In this document: piece after piece, positions 35,752-46,485 of the stretch
Layout of the letters: every line of letters starts with the position of its first letter
Numbering within the stretch: the stretch's first letter is position 1
Assembly (NCBI GenBank): GCA_947652605.1
Contig: OX393579.1
Coordinates: 24,883,674-24,947,673 of the forward strand
Reading direction: 5' to 3'
Length of the DNA: 64,000 bases
Origin: Elmis aenea
Lineage: Eukaryota; Arthropoda; Insecta; Coleoptera; Elmidae
Notes under the pieces: model-generated
What the model was told of the DNA's origin: nothing
The model's input: the letters and a program-made list of their open reading frames with translations, nothing else
Databases searched by the model: none
Program-made: the position numbers and the translations under genes

Positions 35752-36740
35752 AATGATGGCCCATCTAACACATATTTTATGGTGGAACGAAGAAAAGAAT
35801 AAACGCAACATTAAGAAATATGCAAACGTAGCTTGCGAGATGCACAAAATTATATCAAAATTAAGTTTTGTCATATCTTTGTGTATTATTCGCCAATTTT
35901 AATTTCACAGTCCAGCTTAATATATAAATAACATGGTATATTTGTTTGTAACGTACATAGTGCAATAAATAAATGAAATCAACTAAACAAAATAGAATTA
36001 CTTTACCACATCACTGGCCGAATTTAAAAAATACCCACCCAAAGTGCTGACGACCATTGAAACAAAATTAATTCAGTAAACAAACTATAAAATAAGAAAA
36101 CTTAACAAAATCGTTGTGTAATATAAAAATAGGAACTAAACGCATCAAAACTTTAAAAAAAAACTACCATAAATTCTTTAATGTAAGACAGAGTGTACAA
36201 AGTTACATGGCGGTAATTTTTAAACAAATACGCGTTAAGCATATTTCAGTTGTGAACGTGCGCAGTAGGATTTTCTGTACTAACTTTCCTAAAATAGTAG
36301 ATACAGGTTTTAACTTGGGTAAACCCGCCGTGAGTTACCACCGGTGGGTTAGAGCATCGCTTTTCGTAGAAGTGGGTCATATTAACAAGGTAGTAATGAA
36401 CTTGCATTTCCGTTAAATCCAAAGTTACAGAATCCAGCTGCTGGAGTATGGGTTTAAGTTTGGCAAGGTTGCTAGATTCGATACTTATTAATAAACCGAA
36501 AAAAAATGGTTATATCTTGAACGGTATCCGAGAAAATTAGGAAAAACCGGAAAATACGATTTTTGATAATTGCCTACAATTCTTTGGTTTATAAAATATT
36601 TCAAATGTAAAAACACTGCCGAATCGGATAGCGATCACAATTTTTTCCTAGGTCAATCCAGTTTTGTTTTATGACAATCAACTAATTTTTTTTATGAGCG
36701 AAAATTTTCTATATACCTATGTACTGTACATACATAATTA

Positions 36741-39320
36741 GTAGTAGTAGTCTTTATTTGTTCTGAAAAATCCAAAAAGGCGTAGAACATGTCACAGTAA
36801 TGATATAAAAATACACATATATACGAATATATACAACACAATTATAATTACTTAAAGGAGTTTTTAAAGTAATCGTCATTAAGGTATTCACTAACTCCAT
36901 AGTAAGCTTTAGAAATTAGGACATTTCTTAATCTTTTCTTCAAGTCGGGAGTGCGTAGATTTTTTATACTCTCAGGTGATGTATTAAATTTGTTATATAT
37001 TGCAATAATTATAGAGGCAAAATTTTTTTGAAGATAAGTATATTTGAAGCAATCGGGCTTAAGATTTTTTTTATGTCGTGTTTTGGCTGCATGGTTTCTT
37101 ATATTCACTTCAAACAGATCAAAATTATTTCTTACGAAAAGGATGGCTTCGAGAATGAATAGGCCGTAAAGAGTTAATATTTCTTTGTCACGAAAAGTGT
37201 CTTTACAATGATCTCGGTAGTTTAGACCAAAAATAGTTCTTATACATCGCTTTTGTATAATAAAGAGGCGTGCAGAGTCACTAGCGTTACCCCAAAAAAT
37301 TATAGCATAGCGTAACCTAGATTCAACATACGCATGATATGCAGTTTTGGCCGCGTTTGTACTGACTAATTTTTTTAGGTTTTTTAGTGCGAAAGGATAC
37401 CGTGGACAGGCTTTGTGACAGGCGTTCGATGTGGTATGACCAGTCCAGTCTAGAGTCAATACCTAAACCAAGAAATGATATTTTATTAACAACATTTATA
37501 GTTGTGGAATTGTTTTTAAGTTTTAGGTCGGAGGTTAATTTACTTTGTGAAAATTTTATTACTTGAGTTTTATTGGCATTTAAGGTAAGATTGTTTAATG
37601 TGAACCAAAGTTGGAGTTGGCCTAAGCAGCCAAAGAGTTTTTGTTCAGAATTTTTTGAATCCGAGTCACTAATAATAGCAGATGTGTCATCGGCAAATTG
37701 TATAAGGGAAGTTTTGGCAAAAACTGGAAGATCATTTGTGTACAGTATGTATAACAGGGGGCCTAAGATTGATCCTTGCGGGACTCCTTTTTTGATTGTC
37801 TTTTTGTTAGATTTTAGAATTTTACCTGACAAGTCTTTTCCGGCAACATATTGGTTTCTTTCCGAAAGATTAGATTTTATAAGGTTATGGGCGGTCCCTC
37901 GTATACCATAGTGTTCTAATTTTGTTAGCAGTATCTCGTGGTCAACACTATCGAAAGCTTTTGAGAGATCAACACACATGACCATGGTGTGTTTGTCTTT
38001 ATTGAGGGATTGAAGTACATTTCGGATTGCCATATAAATAGCGCGGGTAGTTGTTTTGCCTTTTCTGAATCCATTTTGAGAGTTGTTTATTAAGCCAAAG
38101 GGTTCTACGTAATTTTCAATTCGGTTGTAGATTATTTTTTCAAATATCTTACTAATGTTTGTGAGGATGGCTATGGGTCTATAGTTTCCTATGTCACTTA
38201 AATCCCCTTTTTTGTGAATTGGTTTGATTTTCGCACATTTAAGTTTGTTAGGAAATATGCCATTTTTTAATGAGAGATTTATAATGTGACTTAGAGGTCC
38301 AGATATTAAGTCGGCAGTATATTTTAAGAGGTTTGTTGGGATTTCATCTTCTCCTGTTGATTTTGTGTTTTTAAGTGACATTATGGTTTTATAGACTTCC
38401 TCGTAAGAAGTGGGACGTAGATAAATAGACATATTATTATGTTTGAAGTGGCTGGTTTCAGAAATGGTCCCATCCGTATTGTCGGGGCACATATTTATAA
38501 ATAGTTCGTTGACGTTGTTTAGTATATCTAATGGGTTTTCAACTGTATTTTTGACATTTTTGATGAAATTGTCTTTTTGTTGCTTTTTTCCCATGTAGTT
38601 GCCTATTACTTCCCATGTCGCTTTGCTTTTGTTTTTTGCCGTTTTAATGTATTTTTCGTCCGTGAGTCGTTTTGCAAGACGAATGGTGCTTTTTAATATT
38701 TTTGAATATGTTTTGAAGTATTCCTCGGATATTCGACCTTCTCTGTAATCTAAATATAGTTGTCGTTTGTTAGAACAGGAAGTTTTGATGCCGATAGTGA
38801 TCCAGTTTCTGTGGTTTGACATTTTTTAATGGTTTTCGGTTTGAAAATGGTTTCAAAAAATTCTTTATATATTTTTAAAAAAATATCGTAAGCCGAGTTT
38901 ATGTCAGATGATAGATATACTTCATCCCAATTACTGTTTGTAAGGTTTGCTCTAAATTCTTCTAGTTTATTGTTTGAGAAGATCCTTGTGGTTATATTTT
39001 TAGGGATGTTGTCCTTGTGATGAACTTTCTCAATCTTTACTTCGACTGACTGGCCGTAGTGATCAGACAGCGCTGTTTGGATAACTGTCCCACAACTTTT
39101 AGGGTCTGTGTCATGAAAGTTTTTCATAAAAATGCAGTCAATTAGAGATTTTGATTGTTTAGTAACCCGGGTCGCTTCAAATATTGTTTGTTCATAGTTT
39201 TGACTATGGAGTATGTCGAGAAACAGTTTACTATTTTTACTTTTATTTAGCAAGCAAATATTGAAATCACCTGTGAGTATAATTTTATATTCTGAGAAAT
39301 TAAATAGAAAAGAATAAATT
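36741..39320 (-). pseudogene. CR1/L2-like LINE ORF2, 5'-truncated, frameshifted
   Basis: The endonuclease C-terminal half starts near 39,320 (KIILTGDFNIC; later ALSDHYGQSVEV with the SDH motif). A one-base shift in an A-run near 38,815 leads into the reverse transcriptase: KIKPIHKKGDLSDIGNYRPI, NGFRKGKTTTRAIYMA, catalytic CVDLSKAFDSVDHEILL, GVPQGSILGPLLYILYTNDL and QFADDTSAII. A second shift near 37,395 leads to the C-terminal region (FALKNLKKLV, YVESRLRYAIIFWGN, LRNVLISKAYYGVSEYLND) ending at 36,848. The 3' UTR has AATAAA at 36,754-36,759 and a (ACT)n tail. The clade is judged from RT motifs only. It is dead. Confidence 0.85.
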
Positions 39321-39384
39321 TATTGATGTACACAAACGGTATTTTATTTTACTTCTCCATTCATTGGCAAATAAAATAAAAAAA

Positions 39385-39962
39385 ACTGTAAATCGGGTAG
39401 TCCGGTCGTTGTGGTTTATATCGTTACCATGGCAACCAATCAACAAACTTAAAATGTTGAAAGCCTATGATATTCTTGTCAACATGATAAATGAACGTTA
39501 ACATGATAAATTCGTATAAATGAACATTCGAGAAATTCCTCAAAGAACAATAGCGCGGGTTCGGAACATTTCGAAACGTTTGCAGTTATGCATTCCAGAA
39601 GCAGGAAACTTATATCTCTTTAATTTTTTTTTAGTTTTTAGGTTTTTACGTTATTGTTAAATTAAGCATACCGTTTTAAGTTTTGCTTTACGTTGTTCAC
39701 ATGCTTTGTACATAAATATTTACTAAAGTTTCTGCCTAACGTGAAAAAATAGTCTTTTTTCTGATTTTTTTGTACTAAACTAGTCTTATTCAAAATAAAA
39801 AAATTCGCAGCATATCGCGTTTTTCTTCGTTGTTAAAGATCAGTTATACGAATTTATTTCGATGACAACTTATAAGTACGCTTTCAAAATTTTGCTTTGA
39901 TGATTGGTTGGTTGTCATGGGAACGACATAAACCACAAAGACCGGACTACCTGATTTGTAGT
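39385..39962. mobile_element. Inverted-repeat element, AATCGGGTAGTCCGGTCG ends
   Basis: ACTGTAAATCGGGTAGTCC followed by GGTCGTTGTGGTTTATATCG and CCATGGCAACCAATC is mirrored at the right end (GATTGGTTGGTTGTCATGGG, CATAAACCACAAAGACC, GGACTACCTGATTTGTAGT). The repeat is about 60 bp and the element 578 bp. No coding. Confidence 0.75.
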
Positions 39963-40208
39963 GGTTCTTGTCAAAACGCATTTTTTTCAAATCTGACAAT
40001 GAATTAGAAGTAAATTACCGGTTATTATAACAAACCAGATACCCATGCTTAAATTCGAATTTCAAACACCCTGTAATTTAATGGCTTAAATCTTTGTTAC
40101 CCTATAATAGTTTCTACTATGATTTTTTTTCACCCTGTATGATTTTAGAGAGGGGGTTTGCTATAACAAATATAATGTTCGCAAGTCAAAAAAAGTTGGG
40201 AACCGCTG

Positions 40209-41437
40209 CTCTAAACTAAGCCTACCGCTGCAACTATATTTTATTATACGTTAAAAAAAATAATTGTACGGGGATAAACCAACTATACAAAATCGATTTT
40301 CTTTCTTTTATCCTTCAATGTGTTGACAACCATGATTAATGAGTGTTACTATTATATAAAATTTTACAGGTGCTGTTAAAACCACAAGTATGTGTTTGAT
40401 TATTTTTTTTTGTTAATGTATAACAGAATTTCAACCTCGCTTTTTTCCTCCATGAACGGTAGACACGGTTACTTGACCGAAGTGTGTGTGGAATTTCAAA
40501 GCATGCTTGGAATTCTGCAGATTGCCTTTGTGCTTTCTGTCAATTACAGTGAGTGGGAAAGGATGAATTTAGATATTTCACGCCTATTACGAAATATGAA
40601 GAAACCTGCTTTTGTGTTTTTGTTCCTTTGCTACGCCATTGTTTATTATAGTTATTATGATGATTAATAAGTATCTATAGTAATTATTATAATAATTAAT
40701 GAGTTTTCGAAAGATGTTTTTCTCTCTGTGTAATTAAATTAATTTGTACGTTGTAAATTATTGCTAATGTTGTTTATTTTTGGAGCTGCGGAATTATTAA
40801 TGTATATAATACTGATAAATTATAAACTTTGAAACAGTAAAAGATTTGCATGTAAAATTTAATTCTACCCACTTACATTTGTGTCAAAACAGAAGCGTAA
40901 TGTTTTTTTTTTAAATCAGAACTGATAAAAATTACAATGCACACGTTAGTTTTGCTTTAACAAATGTTATAATAGTTAAACTTAACTATTTTTACGTACA
41001 GGCAACCCTCGATAGGCGAACGTTTGATTTATGGAAAATCGCCAAGAGAAAGGCCGTAATTCATACCAAATATATTAAAAAATTATAAAAAATTTCAACA
41101 CCCACTTACAGCCAAAATAAATAATAATCTAGGTTTTTAGCACATTTCGAACAAAACCCATATTAAACGACCTATAGAATCGGAAGTTGTTCGTAAATCG
41201 AGAATTATTGTCTGTATTACTCCTATATGTTTTTTCTTGATTTAAATAAAAGCAACATTATAAACAGTTTATGTAATAATAAAAAAATTATTATTTCTCG
41301 TCTTCAAAAGTTTTTCTAAACATGGTAGGTACTTTTTTCATAAATTATTCGTGGACAATTGGACATAGTACCAATCTTCTGTAATTTGTTGTGAATAGAT
41401 ATATAATTGAACTATATAAGGTGAAAAGGCCAATGTA
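40209..41437. other. No recognised gene
   Basis: An 84-codon open frame from ATG near 40,416 (MYNRISTSLFSSMNGRHGY) contains a GTGAGT donor-like site at about 40,549 and an acceptor-like AACAG at about 40,427. I do not recognise the peptide. Otherwise the stretch is AT-rich. Confidence 0.3.
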
Positions 41438-41585
41438 CAGGGTGACGAAATTCAAATGTTTTTTGGGGTATCTCGTTTACTATAATAGTTGGCTTGGCGA
41501 AAATTTGATATCTATAAATTGACTTATTTTTTTGAGAATAACACGCCCATGTTATCAGATTTTTACATCACTTTCCATTTACAAA
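41438..41585. mobile_element. Left end of a CAGGGTGACGAAATTC element
   Basis: TA then CAGGGTGACGAAATTCAAAT, with GGGGTATCTCGTTTACTATA and ATCACTTTCCATTTAC, parallels the copy at 11,013. A LINE fragment follows immediately, so the rest of the element is displaced or lost. Confidence 0.6.
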
Positions 41586-41946
41586 GAGCTACAGAGAAAA
41601 AACTTCCCTCTCATAAGAAAAAGCACGAGAACAGACCAAACAAACCCAGTTCCTCCTCAACCAACCAGCAAGAAACCTAATACGCATGTGTGCAGAAATG
41701 AACAACAACCACTTCTCGTCCAACAGCCACCACAACCAACAGCCTGGAAGACAAGATATCCGAAATGATGGAGAACAGGAAGATGCTGCTAAACCTTATC
41801 ATAACCATGATTAGTAAAATGCCGTAATGTATCGTCCGCTCAAAATAGCAGTATGTAACGCAAATGGCTTGGCTGCACTCAACCAAAAAGTAAAATACCT
41901 TCTCATAAGTCATCAAATCGACGTAATGTTTGTATCTGAAACTTGA
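41586..41946 (+). pseudogene. Jockey-type LINE fragment: ORF1 end and ORF2 start
   Basis: The end of ORF1 is visible in two frames (KKPNTHVCRNEQQPLLVQQP, then SLEDKISEMMENRKMLLNLI and a stop at 41,825-41,827). ORF2 starts at 41,827 with MYRPLKIAVCNANGLAALNQ, VKYLLISHQIDVMFVSET and a stop at 41,944. NANGL and SET are the opening motifs of the LINE endonuclease. The stop of ORF1 and the ATG of ORF2 overlap as TAATG. The copy lacks its 3' part, which is unusual for LINE insertions. Confidence 0.75.
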
Positions 41947-42067
41947 TTCATTCATTCATTTATCTTTCATTAATTTAATTTAAGGAATGTTACCCAAGTC
42001 TTATAAGTTAATATTATTTACTTTAGTTTATTTTAGTTAATTTAATCTATACACACATATGTACAGG

Positions 42068-42690
42068 TGGAGTCACCGGTAAGCCATTCATATATGAAAT
42101 ATTCAAATATGGAATGTTCAAATTTGAAAAATGCACCGATAGAATCATTCAAATCTTGAATCGTTCAACGCTGGAATCACTCAACGCAGCATCATGCAAT
42201 GCAACGATGGAACCATGCAATTCTTTTACTTTCTTTTTAAAATTGACTAAGCATTATAATTACCTACGCAACTTTACTCCAATTTGTAGCCCTTGAGTTA
42301 CCATTAACACGATGTTTTTATCTTCCACTGTACAATAGTTAAGACAAATTATAAAACGAAGTGCTCTGTAATTATATTATACTTAATTTTTTGTGAATGC
42401 GTCCGTTGATGATGATTAAAGGAATTTTTGAAAAGAAAGTCTGGTTTTACAGGACGAAATTAATTTGGCTGTTGTAATATAGAGGGCAGCAAAAATTCTT
42501 GATTTCTGGATTCCAGATTTGAGCTTTCCAGCGATGAACGATTCCCGTGTTGCATGGTTCCATGATTTCTGTGTTGAGTGATTCCAGCGTTGAACGATTC
42601 AAGATTTGAATGATTCTATCGGTGCATTTTCCAGATTGGAACATTTCATATTTGAATGTTCCAACTTTTCATGCGGTTCTGAGTGATCTA
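42068..42690. mobile_element. Fold-back FB-2 with 16-bp tandem arms
   Basis: The left arm (to about 42,218) and the right arm (42,527-42,670) are mirror copies of a degenerate 15-17 bp array with units such as GAATCATTCAAATCTT, GAATCGTTCAACGCTG and GAATCACTCAACGCAG. AATGCACCGATAGAATCATT occurs in both. The 300-bp centre is non-coding. It is a second, unrelated element with the same architecture as FB-1. Confidence 0.75.
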
Positions 42691-42892
42691 TAGATCACAG
42701 AACAGCACACTACTACCATTACTTAATGTCCCAGAACAACATGTAATGAAATATGAGTAATTAAAAAAAAAAACATTTTGCACTACAGACGAAAAATAAA
42801 ATTCCATCGTTTTTGAACATTTACTATAACTTCATTTCTTTAAAAAGCATTTTATTTATTTTGAAAAAATCATGATTTTTGAGATACGCAGT

Positions 42893-43165
42893 AAACTTAT
42901 ATTTTACTACTATAGCACGCCATGACTTTACATGGAAGCACTTTTTTAGCTTATTAAAATATACCTATACTTTTAAATATGTGTTCCTAAAATAAAAGAT
43001 ATAGGTAATTTTGTGGGCATTTTATTACCACCTGATTTCGTAAATAAGTGATGTTTACAAATAAAAAACTACTAAACGTAATTTCTTAGTAAACTTTCGA
43101 ACTTTTAAGCAAATTTTTGTATTCTTTAGTATTTTATATTTGATTATTGTGGTATTGTATTCTAA
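42893..43165. mobile_element. Relic of the 30,982 fold-back family
   Basis: CACGCCATGACTTTACATGG, ATTTCGTAAATAAGTGATG, AAACTACTAAACGTAATTTC and TTGATTATTGTGGTATTGT follow the left half of the 30,982 element up to just before its loop frame. No ends are visible. Confidence 0.55.
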
Positions 43166-45039
43166 GCATGATAATGATTTCATAAAATATTCGTGAACCT
43201 GGTACCAAGTTGTGAAATTTGTTGTAAATTTACCATTTTTCAATTATGTTAGGTGAAATAGGCGAATAAATAGTTCGCATTTTTTTGTACAATACTCTAA
43301 ATTTATCATGAAAAGTTATTGCACTTTCTAATCTGATTTACGTATACATATAAGATACTTGCTTCACTGATTTACCCCAAAAAGCTATTTTACATTTAGA
43401 CACAGTTAACATTTAATGTTTAGCAATAATTTTAAATTTTGACAAATGGCAATACAATAATCAGTAAATAAGGTATGTACAAATGTTTAGGAAAACGTTC
43501 AACTTTTTTTATATTTATTGGTAAAATCGTTTTAGTTTTAAGTATAACTTTGGATTCCTTATATTCTTTAAATAACAATCTATCTAATCATCCTTTTCTG
43601 AAAATTATTTGTTATTATAAAGGGTGTTTCAAAAAGCACTGGCTGTCTTGTTGCAAATTAACCGAATCGTGCAAAAAAACTGTACCTCTTATTATATATA
43701 AATTGGTAAGATAATTAACATACCAGAATAAATAATTTTAAAATAAACCTAAATTCACCATAATAGAACTTTTGTTAGTAATCAGCGAAATATTCTAGGT
43801 TTTTTATTGTAAAAACGTTTATATAAAACTATTAGCAATAAATTGTTTAAAAAAATCTTATTACCTATACAGAGACTTCGATTTTTAAATTATACATTCC
43901 ATCTCAGTAATTGTTGATTCTTTAATTTAATACCACGGAAATTTGTAATAAAAACTTGCCTCGGGTGCTATACCGGTCAATTTTATTTAAAATGACAAAT
44001 GAAAATCCGTCTCAACCTCGCTAAGTTTGATTAAGTAATTTCGCAGCCGCTTAACTGTGCTGGAAATCGGGTTGAGCTTCTGTAATCAGATTATCTTATG
44101 TGTTTTGCATCCCTCGTGAGCGTTAAAAATATTTACCTATATTTTGGGTTACTGCGACGTTCTATCACCAAAATATGAAACGTAAATATGTAAAAGATTA
44201 CTTAAATTATAAAACAGTTTTTTTTAAACAGAACAAGAACAGTGCATAATCCATAGCATATTAACAATTATTGTTCAGTTTTAAAAACAATAATTAAATC
44301 TGTTAAGTATTTGTTCACAGATTCCGACAGTAATCTTATTGGAGATTATCTATTTATTTGGTCACAAAATATGATTAAACGTTAGTAAATTTATGGTCAG
44401 TTATTCTCGTATTAACTAAACTTCAAAAGCGTTATTAAGTATACTGATTACGGGGAAGTATAATTAGGCTTGTACATGAGGTGTTCAGGATAAGGATGAA
44501 CATCATAAAGAGCTTGTTTATTATTAGAGGTACAAAGTTGGTCAAATTTGGGAAAACTTAGAAATGGAGTCTTACAAATTTGAGATGTCATTTTCCAATC
44601 CTCAGAATTTTTTTCTAAATTTGAAAAACTTGGCAAAAGTTGGATCTAAATGTTTCTACTGTTGTTTGTTACTTCATGAGGTACACTGACTGTGTTATTT
44701 TATATGGACACCATATTTGGTTATGACGGCATTGTATTTCGCATTTGTTTTTTTTTTCAACTATGTAAAACACTCAAAAAATAAAAGTATTTGATGTAAT
44801 TACAGAAAATATTTTTTCACTATTACAGCTGTAAAACAAACAAAATCAATAAAAGACTTGTTTGTGACGATTGCTTATGACGCACTTCTATTGCAGGAAA
44901 CAAAACAAAAATTTTATCATAATCGAACAAATACGAAATTTAAAAAAATTACATGTAGCAATTCCTATGTAACAAAAGAAATATTGTAGAAACTTATCTG
45001 AAACAATATAGTATATTACATAACAAAAGTTGTTAGAAC
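43166..45039. other. AT-rich stretch with one isolated element end
   Basis: TATAAAGGGTGTTTCAAAAAG at 43,617 resembles a CAGGGTG-type end without a partner. At 43,960-44,110 the sequence is less AT-rich but shows no recognised gene. Confidence 0.45.
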
Positions 45040-45135
45040 ATATTACGCACGAGTGGAAAAGTTACGCATGGAACCGCATAGCGGCGAGTGCGTATTTCCA
45101 CGAGTGCTTAATTGCTTTAGAACTCGAGTCATGTA
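45040..45135. repeat. Dyad with CGAG...GCGAG pattern
   Basis: ACGCACGAGTGGAAAAG is mirrored by TTTCCACGAGTGC around CCGCATAGCGGCGAG. The layout (CGAGT stems around CCG...GGCGAG) resembles the dyad at 11,254-11,338 beside the recombinase element. Confidence 0.4.
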
Positions 45136-45201
45136 GCTTACTTTTTCTACGAACATAATACATACGATTATAACGGCTTTTTGGCTAATATACACATGTA
45201 A

Positions 45202-45265
45202 TTACATTGTCTTGTCAATTTTGACGCAAGCCTTTACATTGTCTTGTCAATTTTGACGTAAGCCT
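45202..45265 (+). repeat. Tandem duplication, 2 x 32 bp
   Basis: Two adjacent units TTACATTGTCTTGTCAATTT, closing GACGCAAGCCT and GACGTAAGCCT, differ by one base. Confidence 0.85.
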
Positions 45266-45411
45266 ACTTTGACATTTCTAGGCAAGTGCACGTTTTGCTT
45301 AGCGTGCGTTATAACCTCACCTAATATGCATGCAGGCAGTGTTTGACGTAAGTACTTCGATCTACGATCTATCTAGCCGAGTGTGCGTTTTGCTTACCGT
45401 GCGTTGTTAAG

Positions 45412-45547
45412 GTGCCTGTCCACGTGAGAGTAAACAACTCTCGATAGCAGCGTCGCCAAGGATACAGCCCCTGAGAGTAACTCGCGATTGGCTGTACCCT
45501 TGGCGACGCTGCTATCGAGAGTTGTTTACTCTCACGTGGACAGGCAC
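45412..45547. mobile_element. Near-perfect 58-bp inverted repeat with 20-nt loop
   Basis: The left arm 45,412-45,469 (GTGCCTGTCCACGTGAGAG...) and right arm 45,490-45,547 pair at 57 of 58 positions. The loop is at 45,470-45,489. The arms contain CACGTG and GTCGCC and are markedly GC-richer than the surroundings. No clear target duplication is seen. It is either a tiny MITE or the hairpin of a small-RNA precursor. Confidence 0.8.
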
Positions 45548-46111
45548 AATTAGGACTGACTCACTACTATGCATGCAGGTTGTACGGTAAGTCATTTACA
45601 TTAGTGGTAGTAGAAAAAATATTTTTATTTTAGGTTTTAGAAGCAACATTTTTAATTTATTATTTAACAAATGTTTACGTCGATATTACATATTAAATTA
45701 CTTTTAAATTTTTAAACTATGCTTTATAAGGACTATTTGCTGATTATTTGTAGGATTAGTAGCGCACCAGACACAAATTACAAAATATTTAAGTAAATTT
45801 ATTGATTAGTGGCAGACATCTTTCACATGATGTTTGTTGTAAAAAATTCTTTATTTTTATGTAGTTAAGGAACACGTTCTCATAGTGAAAGCTCAATATT
45901 ATTACGACAAAAATGCCTCTAATTTCTTTCATTAAAATAAGACAATGAAAATTGTTGTCTGTAGCTGACAACATAATTTCATGGTTTGATACTTTAAATG
46001 TGTTTTTATGAAGTTTGTTTCAGCAATGAATGTTGTACTGTCATGTACTGATCATGAACTGGTTTATTACACACATGCGGCAACTACAAACTAATAAATG
46101 TATTAATTCAA

Positions 46112-46485
46112 GTTAGTCGCTGACGGAACGCTTTAACGACATACCTAACTGTAAATGACATTTGTGTCTATTGGGTTCATAAAAATGTAAGCATTGCAAG
46201 TGTAAACATCTTAAAAAAGCAGTACCATCGGGATGCATACTAAACAAAGACTACATTAGTTGTGATCAGTGCATGCTTGTAAAAATCCAGCGATAGTTCT
46301 TACCTTCGTTCATGTATTTTTTTTTACCTTCCACAAATTAGTTTATAATTCAATTCGATAACTGTTGAAACAGCCAACTAACCGCCCAATAAATTATCAG
46401 ACTGTTCTGGAACACGAGATGATTACTGCGCATAAACCGATCGTTAATCGGATCGTAGTTGCTGGAAGCTGGAACAAACCTATTG
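46112..46485. mobile_element. GTTCC-family element, third copy, inverted
   Basis: It ends in AGCTGGAACAAACCTATTG, the complement of the left end at 13,393. The interior CTAACTGTAAATGACATTTG and TGTCTATTGGGTTCAT match 14,090-14,115 on the other strand. Confidence 0.6.

Larger units (their letters stand above)
35172..40073. mobile_element. CAGGGTGTTTGAAATTCG element, 4.9 kb with insertions
   Basis: CAGGGTGTTTGAAATTCGGG followed by TTTAAGCAT is mirrored by ATGCTTAAATTCGAATTTCAAACACCCTG in two runs at 40,045-40,073. The terminal repeat continues for about 70 bp with divergence. Inside lie a CR1/L2-like LINE (36,741-39,320) and an inverted-repeat element (39,385-39,962). The remaining 1.4 kb at the left (35,240-36,700) is unidentified and includes an intron-like segment. 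Confidence 0.7.
30888..40208. mobile_element. Possible hAT-like shell enclosing a nested stack
   Basis: CAGCGGTTCC at 30,888 is mirrored by GGGAACCGCTG ending at 40,208. Subterminal CGCGAACCCCTG on the left corresponds to GCGAAC followed by GCAAACCCCC on the right complement. This terminus resembles common insect hAT ends. The 8-bp flanks, TTTAAAAT and CTCTAAAC, match only partly. Removing the elements nested between the ends leaves about 1.2 kb, a plausible hAT relic. The two ends could also belong to separate copies. Confidence 0.4.

Noticed and set aside
36114..36416. 100-codon open frame on the plus strand
   Set aside because: It has no proper ATG start and no recognisable domain; it lies in the unidentified left part of the 35,172 element.
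37573..37911. 112-codon open frame on the plus strand
   Set aside because: It is the antisense of the LINE reverse transcriptase on the minus strand.
40392..40667. Hydrophobic open frame that might be a receptor or membrane-protein exon
   Set aside because: The peptide matches nothing I know and the splice-like signals around it are weak; kept only as a remark in the stretch description.
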